Of a stretch of 64,000 nucleotides of DNA, positions 8,838-17,834 are shown one piece after another. The stretch comes from Sulfoacidibacillus thermotolerans. Its GTDB lineage: Bacteria; Bacillota; Bacilli; Alicyclobacillales; SLC66. The position numbers and the translations under genes are program-made. Location of the stretch: assembly GCF_003144315.1 (NCBI RefSeq), contig NZ_MPDK01000012.1, forward strand, positions 17,914 to 81,913. Direction: 5' to 3'. Position 1 is the first letter of the stretch; every line of letters starts with the position of its first letter. The notes under the pieces were generated by a model, which worked only from the letters and a program-made list of their open reading frames with translations, was not told where the DNA came from and ran no database searches.

Positions 8838-10406
8838 GTGATTACTCCACTGACACCACTTGATTGGAAACGCCGGGCCACGAAATTATATCCGAAAAAA
8901 ATCGCCATCATTGATGGTCCTTTACGTTTTACCTACCAGGAGTTCAACGATCGGACTTGGAAATTGACAAATGCGTTGCATAAATTAGGATTGGGTACGA
9001 ATGACCATATTGCTGTTATGTTGCCAAATATCCACCAAATGCTTGAGTGTTTTTACGGGATTGCGCAACTCGGTGCCGTCATGGTACCTATTAATACGCG
9101 CTTAAATGCTGAAGAAATCGCATACATCCTCGAACACAGCGATGCAAAGGCGATGATTGCCGATCGTGAATATATGGATCTCATGAGTTCGATGAAGGAC
9201 TCTGTACAAAACTTACAAATCATGATTGAAGTCGTGCACCATAGCTCACCAAATGTGACAGCCACGTCTGTAGATTACGAGTATGAACAATTACTAGAAA
9301 CTGCGACTGCTACCCCATTTTCTATCGAAATCGATGAAAACCAAGCACTCTCCATTAATTATACGAGCGGAACCACGTCTCGTCCCAAAGGAGTTATCTT
9401 GACGCATCGCAATAACTATATGAATGCCGCTGACGTCTTATTTCACATGCGTATCGTCCACGAAGATCAATATCTCCATATTTTACCTATGTTCCATGCA
9501 AATGGATGGGGGAGTGTTTGGGCATTCACCGCTGTAGGCGCAACGCATGTGTGTCTCCGCAAAGTGGATCCTGAACTCATCTTGCAACTCTTTATGAACG
9601 AAGAGATCACGGTTGCCTTTGGCGCGCCAACAGTCATTAACATGCTCTTGCACGCGCCACAAATGAAAAATTATAAACCAAAACGAGCCATCCGTTTTGC
9701 CACTGCCGGCTCACCTCCACCTGCCGCAGTCATCGAAAAATCTCAACAACTGTTAAATATGGAGATTACGCATGTATATGGACTAACGGAAGTCTCTCCG
9801 CTCATCAGTTATTGCGAATGGAAATCTTCATTTAATGATCTATCCCCAACTCAAATCGCTGAAATCAAGGCGCGACAAGGCGTGGAAATGGTTCATAACG
9901 GAGAAACAAAGGTCGTGCTCCCAGATGGACAAGAGGTCTTATGGAACGGGAAACAAATTGGAGAAATTGTAACGCGAGGCAATGTTGTAATGGCTGGATA
10001 TTACAAGCAACCAGAAGAAACTGCAAAAGCGATTCGTGATGGTTGGTTCTATACAGGAGATCTCGCCGTTGTTCACCCCGACGGATATATTCAAATTGTC
10101 GATCGCGCAAAAGATGTGATTATTTCTGGTGGCGAAAACATTTCTTCTATTGAAGTAGAGGATATCCTGTATCAACACCCTGCAGTCATGGAAGCAGGTG
10201 TCGTAGCCATTCCACACGAAAAGTGGGGAGAAGTTCCCAAAGCGTTTATCATTGTCAAGCCAGGTGAAACTGTAACTGCTGACGAATTGAATGAATGGTG
10301 TCGCGAGCGCTTAGCACATTTTAAAACTCCTAAAGAGTATGAGTTCGTCACTTCTCTCCCGCGAACATCTACTGGAAAACTACAGAAATTCAGATTGCGC
10401 GGCTAA
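8838..10406 (+). CDS. Fatty-acyl-CoA ligase (AMP-binding)
   Basis: A 522-residue ANL-superfamily enzyme that adenylates a carboxylic acid and forms the CoA thioester. Signatures: YTSGTTSRPKGV (P-loop, about 175), HVYGLTEVSP (about 315), GWFYTGDLAVVHPDGY with the adenylate-binding Asp (about 400), and the C-terminal catalytic Lys in SLPRTSTGKLQKF. Length and motifs fit medium/long-chain acyl-CoA synthetases of the FadD/AlkK type. The GTG start has an excellent AAAGGAGGT 6 nt upstream. It is monocistronic, followed by a hairpin. The chain-length preference cannot be told. Confidence 0.9.
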   Translation: MITPLTPLDWKRRATKLYPKKIAIIDGPLRFTYQEFNDRTWKLTNALHKLGLGTNDHIAVMLPNIHQMLECFYGIAQLGAVMVPINTRLNAEEIAYILEHSDAKAMIADREYMDLMSSMKDSVQNLQIMIEVVHHSSPNVTATSVDYEYEQLLETATATPFSIEIDENQALSINYTSGTTSRPKGVILTHRNNYMNAADVLFHMRIVHEDQYLHILPMFHANGWGSVWAFTAVGATHVCLRKVDPELILQLFMNEEITVAFGAPTVINMLLHAPQMKNYKPKRAIRFATAGSPPPAAVIEKSQQLLNMEITHVYGLTEVSPLISYCEWKSSFNDLSPTQIAEIKARQGVEMVHNGETKVVLPDGQEVLWNGKQIGEIVTRGNVVMAGYYKQPEETAKAIRDGWFYTGDLAVVHPDGYIQIVDRAKDVIISGGENISSIEVEDILYQHPAVMEAGVVAIPHEKWGEVPKAFIIVKPGETVTADELNEWCRERLAHFKTPKEYEFVTSLPRTSTGKLQKFRLRG

Positions 10407-10418
10407 TTTTTCCCTTAT

Positions 10419-10472
10419 CGCCCTCTCACCGTGACCAGCAGCTAGTTTCTGCAGATTCACTGGTGAGAGGCG
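10419..10472 (+). terminator. Hairpin after the acyl-CoA ligase gene
   Basis: CGCCCTCTCACC (10419-10430) pairs with GGTGAGAGGCG (10462-10472) with one bulge. A second copy, TGAGAGGGATAA, lies just downstream and could form an alternative stem with the same left arm. There is no long T run, so terminator strength is uncertain. Confidence 0.5.
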
Positions 10473-10503
10473 CGATTGAGAGGGATAAACTGAGACAAGG
10501 CAG

Positions 10504-10653
10504 TCATCTTCTTTCTTTGGTCGGCCACACGACCTCGTTTTCAGTTTCTTTTAAGTGTTGTCGCCAGTAATGAATCTCTGTCGACTTCGCATATAGACCA
10601 ATTCCGTAAGCTAACGCAACCAACCCAACAATTCCCACCCATGAAAACATCAT
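10504..10653 (-). CDS. Small single-span membrane protein
   Basis: A 49-residue frame: MMFSWVGIVGLVALAYGIGL forms one hydrophobic helix, followed by a charged tail (YAKSTEIHYWRQHLKETENE). AAGGGGGTG sits 5 nt before the ATG, which supports real translation. It is convergent with the acyl-CoA ligase gene. No family recognised; such small membrane peptides often modulate transporters or kinases, but nothing here shows the partner. Confidence 0.6.
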   Translation of the reverse strand: MMFSWVGIVGLVALAYGIGLYAKSTEIHYWRQHLKETENEVVWPTKERR

Positions 10654-11016
10654 GTACACACCCCCTTTTTTAATTTATTTAAATAATCTGTAAAATTAGC
10701 TTGACGTAGATCTGGTTCTTGAGAATAGTTAAACATAAAATTCGCTTATTGTCAACTCTTTATGTAATGTAATCTAACATAAGGGCGAACACTTTCATGA
10801 ATCCCTTGCGACAAACCATGAATTTAACAAGAATTACTCTTTACCAACCCGATTGTGTTAGGTATTATTACAAAAGGACGAGTGTTGTACGATACTCTCT
10901 GCAGAGTATTTCGCACTTTCTTCGTCCCCCATCTAATGAATTCTTGTTAGAAAGCCATCAATATGTTGTAATAAAGAAGCATCCTCCACTCTTATCCAAA
11001 GAAAGAAGGCGGCATC
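10654..11016. other. Intergenic region without a supported gene
   Basis: AT-rich DNA between a small membrane-protein gene and the zinc-ribbon gene. It should hold the promoters for both. I saw no convincing RNA gene or long repeat; a frame at 10797-11042 has no ribosome binding site and overlaps the zinc-ribbon gene. Confidence 0.5.
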
Positions 11017-11199
11017 ATGTTGTGTCCACATTGCGGAGCTAAGGGCCATCTCGAACAAACCGCTTTTACCCCTGAATACGAGCTTTTTTACTGCACAGTC
11101 TGCAAGATTGAGTATATTGCATACGCATCTGGAAATGGTGAGTTTAACGAACCCGTACCCTTATCTAAACCTAAAACCACCGATGCCAAAGCCGAATAA
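11017..11199 (+). CDS. Small zinc-ribbon protein
   Basis: 60 residues with CPHCGAKGH at the N-terminus and CTVCKIEY about 20 residues later: a four-cysteine zinc ribbon (CxxC...CxxC) followed by an acidic, Pro/Lys-rich tail. GAAGGCGG precedes the ATG. Monocistronic, closed by a perfect hairpin. The function is unknown; similar small zinc ribbons occur widely in Bacilli. Confidence 0.65.
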   Translation: MLCPHCGAKGHLEQTAFTPEYELFYCTVCKIEYIAYASGNGEFNEPVPLSKPKTTDAKAE

Positions 11200-11251
11200 G
11201 ATTCGCGTAAGGAGCAAGGCACACGGAGTGATTCGCATTTATTCTTCGCAT

Positions 11252-11280
11252 ATGGGCAGATCAATACCTGATCTGCCCAT
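11252..11280. terminator. Bidirectional hairpin terminator
   Basis: Perfect 12-bp inverted repeat ATGGGCAGATCA (11252-11263) / TGATCTGCCCAT (11269-11280) with a 5-nt loop between two convergent genes. No long T run; called from position and stem quality. Confidence 0.7.
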
Positions 11281-11283
11281 TCT

Positions 11284-12039
11284 CTATGGAAAGATGGCAA
11301 CTGGCCGTACCCATGCGCCAGAAGCATTTTCAATCAAGATAGGAAAAGCAGCCACTTTAAAACCGAACGGCTGTGGCAATAAATCGAGATTGGCCAATTT
11401 TTCGATTTGTAGATATTCTATTTCTGTGCCTAAAAAATGCGCCTCCCACAATACGCTTGCATCCCCTGTTGCACGATATTGCTCCACTTGCAGATTGAGC
11501 GGAATATCCCAGCCCCATCCGTCTGTCCCTGTAACACGGATGCCCCGTTCCAAAAGATAGCGAGTTGCAGATGCACTCATTCCAGCATGTGCAGTAAAGT
11601 AACTGGGATCATAAAATTTTTTGTCTGCATCTGTCCGAATTAAAACGATATCCAATGGTTTTAACGTATAATCAATGCGCTTGAGAGCTGCTTCGACATC
11701 CTCGATCTCGATGCTAGTCCCAGGTTTTTTCTCGCTAAAATCAAGCAAAACACCGTCCCCATAGCACCATTCGAGGGGAATCTGATCGATCGTGCGAGCC
11801 GGTTTGCCTTCGGAAATGGGTCCATAATGATAGGGCGCATCCATGTGCGTGCCGTTGTGTGTACTAAGTGTGACCGTTTCGACAGCCCATGCTCTTCCAT
11901 TAGGAAATGCGTCGATTGGAACACCGAGCGATTCAGCCGCCTGACGAGCTCCTTCTTCGTGTGCATGATATACAATGCGTGGTGGAAAAGGTTCAGCCGC
12001 ACGATTGCTAATCGGAACACTTAAATCAAACATTCTCAT
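11284..12039 (-). CDS. Cyclase-family hydrolase (kynurenine-formamidase-like)
   Basis: A 251-residue metal-dependent amidase/hydrolase of the cyclase superfamily. The family signature THNGTHMDAPYHY (about residues 59-71, HxGTHxDAPxH) supplies the metal ligands. Family members hydrolyse N-formylkynurenine or related amides and lactones; without kynurenine pathway neighbours the substrate is open. It starts 3 nt after the upstream GGDEF gene, so it probably belongs to a CymR-GGDEF-hydrolase transcript. SD-like GGGGCGG is about 8 nt before the ATG. Confidence 0.8.
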   Translation of the reverse strand: MRMFDLSVPISNRAAEPFPPRIVYHAHEEGARQAAESLGVPIDAFPNGRAWAVETVTLSTHNGTHMDAPYHYGPISEGKPARTIDQIPLEWCYGDGVLLDFSEKKPGTSIEIEDVEAALKRIDYTLKPLDIVLIRTDADKKFYDPSYFTAHAGMSASATRYLLERGIRVTGTDGWGWDIPLNLQVEQYRATGDASVLWEAHFLGTEIEYLQIEKLANLDLLPQPFGFKVAAFPILIENASGAWVRPVAIFP

Positions 12040-12041
12040 CT

Positions 12042-13028
12042 TTAGGACCGCCCCTCTTTATCCAGCTTCCCCATTCGCTTTTGTCTATACATCCGTTTAT
12101 CTGCAATAGAAATCAGCTGATCGAGATTCCAATTTGACTCTTGCGCGCTCGCATAGCCAAGAGAAAATCCCGCGCGAAATGACATCTCCCCTAAACTGCT
12201 CAAATCCAGTTGAGAAATCAAACGTTGCAACACATTTTCTACTTCTGTCAATTGGTCAGATGCATAGTAAATTGCAAATTCATCGCCGCCGAGTCGGTAA
12301 ACTTTATGTTCGATTCCAAGCAAACGCTGCAGTTCGTTTGATACCTTTTGCAATACAAAATCACCTGCTAAATGGCCATAGTTATCATTAATTGATTTAA
12401 AATCATCAAAATCGAATATGGCGAGGCAAAACGGATCTTTCGCAGATAAATGAGTTTCCATATCTAACATGAACGCGCGTCGATTGCCTACACCAGTAAG
12501 TTCATCGGTATATAGCAAGCGCTGATGTTCTTCAAGATAATAAAGACGTTGTATCCCCATAAAAATCAATTGCGCTACAGCCACAAGAATTCTTTCAATT
12601 GTTTCATCCCACGGTTGTGTTTGGGCATTGCGATGCATTGTAATCAGTCCAAGCTCACTCTTCGTTCGTCCTACAAACGGAATCAAAGCAACAGAAACTG
12701 AACCTGTTTCGACAAACGCCTTAAGCGCACCTTCGTGATGTATATAGTCATGAATAAATAATGGTTGTGTAAGTTTTAATAAATGGTGCAACTCTTCCTT
12801 CTTGCTAAGAAAATAATCTTCGATCCACTCTGCTGTAAAATCTTCGTCTCCTGCATAGGCGATGATTCGCGGAGAACCCGTATACGTGTCAACGAAGATG
12901 ACCCGATGCAATCCTAATATCTCTCTTAACTTTGCCGCGGTCGCAGTCGCAGCTTCTTTCACTGTCTCCGCCTCAAAGAGTAAACGGGCAATTTGCTCAA
13001 ATAAAAAACCGTCGCTAAAGTTTGTCAT
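12042..13028 (-). CDS. GAF-GGDEF diguanylate cyclase
   Basis: A soluble 328-residue protein: a GAF-like sensor domain (about 10-155) followed by a GGDEF domain (about 170-325) with LLYTDELTGVGNRRAF, DFDDFKSINDNYGHLAGD and RLGGDEF. The residues before GGDEF (IEHKVYRL) lack the RxxD I-site, so product inhibition is not expected, unlike the membrane cyclase at 5281-6333. The frame is open to 13055, but AAGGGG with 7 nt spacing points to the ATG at 13028. It lies 38 nt after cymR in the same direction. Confidence 0.88.
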   Translation of the reverse strand: MTNFSDGFLFEQIARLLFEAETVKEAATATAAKLREILGLHRVIFVDTYTGSPRIIAYAGDEDFTAEWIEDYFLSKKEELHHLLKLTQPLFIHDYIHHEGALKAFVETGSVSVALIPFVGRTKSELGLITMHRNAQTQPWDETIERILVAVAQLIFMGIQRLYYLEEHQRLLYTDELTGVGNRRAFMLDMETHLSAKDPFCLAIFDFDDFKSINDNYGHLAGDFVLQKVSNELQRLLGIEHKVYRLGGDEFAIYYASDQLTEVENVLQRLISQLDLSSLGEMSFRAGFSLGYASAQESNWNLDQLISIADKRMYRQKRMGKLDKEGRS

Positions 13029-13066
13029 GTATTGACCCCTTGTCAAATCACTCATTCTCGAAGCAA

Positions 13067-13480
13067 CTAGATGTAATACATATAATTCCCACTGCCTCTT
13101 TCATGCATTTCTACAAGATCTTGAAGGGTCATCACATTCATGACAGACAGTAAACTGTCCTCCATGCGGCGCCAAAGTTGAGCCAGGCCATCGTCTATCT
13201 CATCATCTACTAAAGAGAGGGGACCTTCTAATGTTAAAATGATGTCTGCAACCGTAATTTCAGCTGGGGATCGACCCAACATATAGCCACCATAAGCCCC
13301 ACGTATACTGCGGACAAGACCAGCATTACGTAACGCTGCGATCAATTGTTCCAGATAGTGATCGGATAATCCCTGTCGCTCAGCAATCGATTTTAGAGCG
13401 ATCGGGGTTCCAGATGATGCATGAAGTGCCAAATCGATCATCAACATCAGCCCATAGCGACCTTTGGTCGATATTTTCAT
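13067..13480 (-). CDS. cymR: Rrf2-family cysteine-metabolism repressor CymR
   Basis: 137 residues starting MKISTKGRYGL, with the winged-helix segment LSDHYLEQLIAALRNAGLVRSIRGAYGGY and a C-terminus YMYYI closely resembling Bacillus CymR (138 residues). It has no cysteine, so it cannot bind an Fe-S cluster like IscR; CymR instead acts with CysK to sense cysteine status (family knowledge). A longer frame exists upstream, but GGGGAG plus 9 nt and the family N-terminus fix the start at 13480. It is linked here to a GAF-GGDEF gene, which is not the usual cymR neighbour. Confidence 0.88.
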   Translation of the reverse strand: MKISTKGRYGLMLMIDLALHASSGTPIALKSIAERQGLSDHYLEQLIAALRNAGLVRSIRGAYGGYMLGRSPAEITVADIILTLEGPLSLVDDEIDDGLAQLWRRMEDSLLSVMNVMTLQDLVEMHERGSGNYMYYI

Positions 13481-13603
13481 TACAGCGTCTCCCCATATCT
13501 TGATGTCCAATGTGATTGAGCTTTCACAGATTGCTACATCAAGTATACGGTTCATAAGCACACGCCTCAAGTAGAGACTGCGAATTCAACCTCTGTTTTT
13601 CGA

Positions 13604-13647
13604 AAGAGTCCGTACGACGTGTAAAATCACTGATCATACGGACTCTT
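13604..13647 (-). terminator. Hairpin terminator
   Basis: Inverted repeat AAGAGTCCGTA (13604-13614) / TACGGACTCTT (13637-13647), placed just after the secreted-protein gene and before cymR on the minus strand. The following sequence on that strand is TTTCGAAAAA. Confidence 0.7.
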
Positions 13648-13670
13648 ACTAGAATTCCAGCAGAATAACC

Positions 13671-14336
13671 TTAAGAAACTATTGTAGTTTCTGGTAGAGT
13701 AGTCCCGCTGTTTTCAAGCGTAATCATTTCTCGCGTATAATGAATGGCTGATTGCTGCAAGCGTAAAATGTCATTTTGTAGACCACCATAACCTGAATCA
13801 TAGGGATGCGTAACCCAATATTGAACCCCATGATCTTTCTTCGGTGCGGCAATCTGTCGATCAATGCGTTCAAGTTGCCCCGAAAGTCGTGCGTGATCCT
13901 CAAGCGCTGTGTGCAATAAACCTTTTCTATGAGGATGATGGTCATAAGAAATGACCAGTTTCCATACAGCATTTAGCTTTTGTAAAATCTCTATGCGCTC
14001 AGACGTTAATTGTTTCATTTGCAAACTGGCTTCACTAGAAGTCTCTGGTGCGTGTGGGATCGATGAAATCCCGCTTTGTAAGGCTTGCCAAGAAGCATAA
14101 AGAGCAGTCACCTGTGTATTAATGAGAGTAACCGTCGAAAATAATGCTTCAATTGTTGCATTTGTCACCGAGGAAGCCTGCGCTTTTTGCAACAAAGACT
14201 GCTCCATAGTTGCTTTTTCTTGGTACTGACTAACAAATGAATTTGTTGCAGCAAAAGCTGGCACTCCGCCTGCCAATGGAATGGCTAAGATTGCGACTGT
14301 CACTGTACTTGTCTTAAAGAATGAAATTCTGTTCAA
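13671..14336 (-). CDS. Secreted helical protein, unknown function
   Basis: 221 residues. Residues 1-29 are a clear Sec signal peptide (Lys at 8, hydrophobic core TVTVAILAIPLAGG, AFA-A cleavage site). The mature part is helix-rich and Gln/Leu/Thr-rich with possible coiled-coil stretches; no known domain. The TTG start is preceded by AAGGGGG at 7 nt. It is flanked by the permease-chemoreceptor gene upstream and a terminator downstream; no functional link is shown. Confidence 0.7.
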   Translation of the reverse strand: MNRISFFKTSTVTVAILAIPLAGGVPAFAATNSFVSQYQEKATMEQSLLQKAQASSVTNATIEALFSTVTLINTQVTALYASWQALQSGISSIPHAPETSSEASLQMKQLTSERIEILQKLNAVWKLVISYDHHPHRKGLLHTALEDHARLSGQLERIDRQIAAPKKDHGVQYWVTHPYDSGYGGLQNDILRLQQSAIHYTREMITLENSGTTLPETTIVS

Positions 14337-14433
14337 GGTCAGTCCCCCTTATCTCTGAATGACCTTGATTCTATCTTGTATTTATTTAATTTCGCTTTAA
14401 TTCTTCTACTATTTTCCTTGTAGTTTAAAAATT

Positions 14434-17373
14434 TCATTCGGCAAAAGAGCCTTCTACTTGAAATTGTGACATCAGTTCGTTCAAGTGGAGTGCCTGCTGA
14501 CTTGATTGCTGTGTATTAGAAGAGATGATTTCCATCGCGGCATTCATTTCAGTCGTCAACGCAGCCACACTTTGCGCGCTATTCGCTGTCTTCTCAACCA
14601 TTTCAGCAACGGTCGCCATCAAGTTTACAATGTCATTTGAGTTTTTCACTTCTTCCTGTGTGATTTGATCCATCCCTTCGACTTCTTCGTTTGTCTGTTC
14701 TACAGCAGACAAAATATTTTCAAGTGCTTGTCCAGATTGAACGGCCATATCGACTCCCATTGTGACAGCCGTTTGACTCTCTTTAGTCGCAATGACACTG
14801 GCATTTGAAATCGTAAGAATGTGCGAAAGAATATTCCCTACACGTGCCGATTCAACACGCGTCTGCTCTGCCAATTTTCTCACTTCAGCAGCAACAACTG
14901 CAAAACCCTTCCCTTGCTCACCTGCTCGCGCAGCTTCAATCGATGCATTTAACGCCAGTAAATTGGTTTGCTCCGCGATATCACTAATCGTGCTAGCAAT
15001 TTGGTCAATTTGTTTTGAGTACTCTTGTAATTCCATCATGCTTTTTTCCGTTTGCGTCGTTTTCTGTTGAATCTCTCGTATATTCGCAATGGTTTGATCG
15101 ACCTTATCTTTTCCTAAAAGCGCAACGTCACGAGTGCGATTAGAAATGGATCTTGCAGAGTCTGCTTTTTCTTGCGCCTTTTCAATCAGAGCAGATAATT
15201 GCAAAAGCGCTTGTGAAATCTGGTGCACGGTTTGAATACCCTGTGCAGAGATGTTTGTAAGCCCATGCGTTTGCTGTGCAATATCCGCAATTGACGCTGC
15301 TGTCTCTTCCGTAGATGCAGCTGTCTCCTGTGATGCAGCTGTTAACTGATGCGAACTTTTATGAAGTCCAAGCAACAACAATCGTAGATTCTCAACCATC
15401 AAATTGGTTGAGGTCATGAGCAGCCCGATCTCATCACCTGTTTTAGAGGGGAGAGCGTTTATGCGTAGATCTCCCTGTGCAATTTGCGTCAAATGGTTGG
15501 CAATCAGGCGAATGGGCCGTAAAACACGCCGCAAATAGTAAATTAACCCTATACTAAATAGAATAATACTCGAATAAGTAACAACACTAACAGTTCTTAG
15601 TTGGAGAATAAGTCCCAACGCATTTTGCCTCGAAAAATGAGAGTTTGTTGCAAGGTAGTGCATCAAGGAACTCGTTTGCATGAAAACAATCGCAGCCAGC
15701 AGAATAACAATTGCGATGAGTACAACAAATACACTTGTCAGCTTAGAGGATAACGTATTGTCCAATTGTCTAGATTCATGTTCATAGGCACTTTGCTCAA
15801 GCGCCGTAATTGCTTCCCCCACCTCGTGTGTACGATACCCACTCGCTACACCCCAATAGTAAAAACCGAGTGAGACTACCGTCACTACCACGAGATCCCA
15901 AGGATAGGGAATATAATTTTTAAATTCCCCCAATTTTGTCGACCCAACATACGTGAGGAGAAGCATAGTAAATAGATACATAATGAGCCAAACACCGCTT
16001 TTAAACGCTTGACGATCTGGACGTTTTATCTGTTGTGGAAGGACAACTGAAAAGAGCAAATACAACATCACACCGACAAGAATAGAGACCATAAGTTTCC
16101 AATCTGTATTCCAACCAGTCCAATAAATAATCATCGAACCAATGACAAATGCAATAGGTGCAATGACCGAATACCCCTTTAAAGAAAAAGGTCGTTTCGC
16201 TTCTGATGCTGTTCTCCTTAAGACCGCCAACGAAACCGGTCCGATGATATAGGTAAAGACAGTAGCCGAAGAAACCAAGCCAACTAAATTCTGCCAAGAA
16301 GGAAAAGGCAACAGAAAAATAAGTCCTAGGAGAAAGGCCACAAAAAGCGAAAAATTAGGTATTCCAGTTTTGGGGCTCACTCTTGCTAACACCGGAGGAA
16401 AATACCCATTTTTAGTAAGCGCATACAGAACGCGAGAGGTCGATGCAATATATACATTTCCAGTTCCTGCAGGAGATAGTACCGCGTCAGCATATAAAAG
16501 CATAGACAGCCACCCGAGATTTAGACTCGCCGCTAGTTCAGCAAAAGGCGCATTATAAGATACGTTTGCCCAACCGTGCGAGAGCGAAGAAGGCTCAATT
16601 CCTGCAACAAATACGACTTCTAAGAGTACGTAGAGAAAAATCCCAACGAGAATCGATAAGAACAAGGCAATGGGGATATCTCGCTGTGGATTACGGGCTT
16701 CTCCCGAAAAATCAACAGCCTGACGAAATCCTAAATACGCAAAAATGACACCAGAAGTTGCGACAGCTACCAAGATACCAGAAGATCCATTGGGAGCAAA
16801 TCCCCCTGCTTGCGTCATATTGCTCCAATGCAAACCAGAGAATACAAATGCAAGAATCGTTATCACTGGCATAACGAGTTTAATGATTGTGACCATTGTG
16901 TTTACTCGCGCAAAATAACGAACACCAAAGTAATTAATTAAGAAAAAAATTAACATTAACCCCGCTGCAGCAAGGAGACCAAATCCTGTGAGTAAATTCG
17001 TCTTTGCATTCCAAAGACCGTGAATCCAGAAAGACGCATATTGCATAACCCCCTCAGCTTCAACTGCTGGGACCGCTGCATAAGCAATCCACGCAGCCCA
17101 CCCCATAATAAATCCAGTAATATGACCATGACTATAATGAGGATAGCGCGCGATGGACCCTGATTCAGGCAACATGCCTCCTAATTCAGCAAATACAAAG
17201 CCAATTAAGAGAACGGCAATTCCGCCTATAATCCAAGATATAATCGATGCCGGACCTGCATCCTGCGCTGCATATAAGGAACCAAAGAGCCAACCTGATC
17301 CGATTATGCCTCCCACAGAAGCCATCGTAAGGTCTAATAAAGATAAATCTTTTTTAAAACTCGATTGCTTCAT
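14434..17373 (-). CDS. APC-superfamily amino-acid permease fused to HAMP and chemoreceptor signalling domain
   Basis: A 979-residue fusion. Residues 1 to about 440 are an APC permease ([39 protein letters not shown]), and a further helix follows near 490-510. A chemoreceptor architecture follows: TM helix about 545-564, an external loop of only about 29 residues, TM helix about 594-614, HAMP about 615-664, and a methyl-accepting domain about 665-979 with the conserved tip [21 protein letters not shown] (about 799-820). The tiny loop leaves no separate ligand-binding domain, so the permease is the likely sensor. GGAGG precedes the ATG. One continuous frame, so the fusion is not an artefact of a missed stop. 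Expected partners CheW/CheA are not in the window. Confidence 0.9.
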   Translation of the reverse strand: MKQSSFKKDLSLLDLTMASVGGIIGSGWLFGSLYAAQDAGPASIISWIIGGIAVLLIGFVFAELGGMLPESGSIARYPHYSHGHITGFIMGWAAWIAYAAVPAVEAEGVMQYASFWIHGLWNAKTNLLTGFGLLAAAGLMLIFFLINYFGVRYFARVNTMVTIIKLVMPVITILAFVFSGLHWSNMTQAGGFAPNGSSGILVAVATSGVIFAYLGFRQAVDFSGEARNPQRDIPIALFLSILVGIFLYVLLEVVFVAGIEPSSLSHGWANVSYNAPFAELAASLNLGWLSMLLYADAVLSPAGTGNVYIASTSRVLYALTKNGYFPPVLARVSPKTGIPNFSLFVAFLLGLIFLLPFPSWQNLVGLVSSATVFTYIIGPVSLAVLRRTASEAKRPFSLKGYSVIAPIAFVIGSMIIYWTGWNTDWKLMVSILVGVMLYLLFSVVLPQQIKRPDRQAFKSGVWLIMYLFTMLLLTYVGSTKLGEFKNYIPYPWDLVVVTVVSLGFYYWGVASGYRTHEVGEAITALEQSAYEHESRQLDNTLSSKLTSVFVVLIAIVILLAAIVFMQTSSLMHYLATNSHFSRQNALGLILQLRTVSVVTYSSIILFSIGLIYYLRRVLRPIRLIANHLTQIAQGDLRINALPSKTGDEIGLLMTSTNLMVENLRLLLLGLHKSSHQLTAASQETAASTEETAASIADIAQQTHGLTNISAQGIQTVHQISQALLQLSALIEKAQEKADSARSISNRTRDVALLGKDKVDQTIANIREIQQKTTQTEKSMMELQEYSKQIDQIASTISDIAEQTNLLALNASIEAARAGEQGKGFAVVAAEVRKLAEQTRVESARVGNILSHILTISNASVIATKESQTAVTMGVDMAVQSGQALENILSAVEQTNEEVEGMDQITQEEVKNSNDIVNLMATVAEMVEKTANSAQSVAALTTEMNAAMEIISSNTQQSSQQALHLNELMSQFQVEGSFAE

Positions 17374-17834
17374 AGAAATTCCTCCAACTTATCTAAAAAT
17401 ATGGAACGCATTTATGAATGCCATTAAGTATTACGAGGAGTTTATGTACATAGACAACGTTCCTATTTCCACCCCCATCTATATGTAAAAGAAAAGTCAC
17501 CTACCTTTCAATAATAAACTAAGCAATTTCTGAATATTGATAATTAGATTACATTATATCATAAGTTTAACTTTTATAACATCAGGAATACTTTTAAAAC
17601 AACTGTAAATCAGAATCTCGCAGCAAGTGTAGCTAGCTATCATCCGCAAAATAAAAATCGAGAAAAGGATGAGACCCTTCGTTCCCTTTGCCTGTCTTTA
17701 GTGAACGTTGTATGCTAATAGGACAATTCCCTTAGCACCGCCGATCGACAACTATGAAAGCACCCGCCCTTTTCATAAAACAACGGGTACCAGCACGCGT
17801 TTTGTACTCGAGCAAACGAAATGAGGTAAAAACC
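17374..17834. other. Intergenic region, divergent promoters
   Basis: About 460 bp between the permease-chemoreceptor gene and hemY, transcribed away from each other. It is AT-rich and must contain both promoters. A frame open from 17754 in the hemY frame lacks a ribosome binding site. No RNA gene or strong repeat seen. Confidence 0.5.

Noticed and set aside
10797..11042. 81-residue plus-strand frame
   Set aside because: No RBS, odd composition, and it overlaps the zinc-ribbon gene start.
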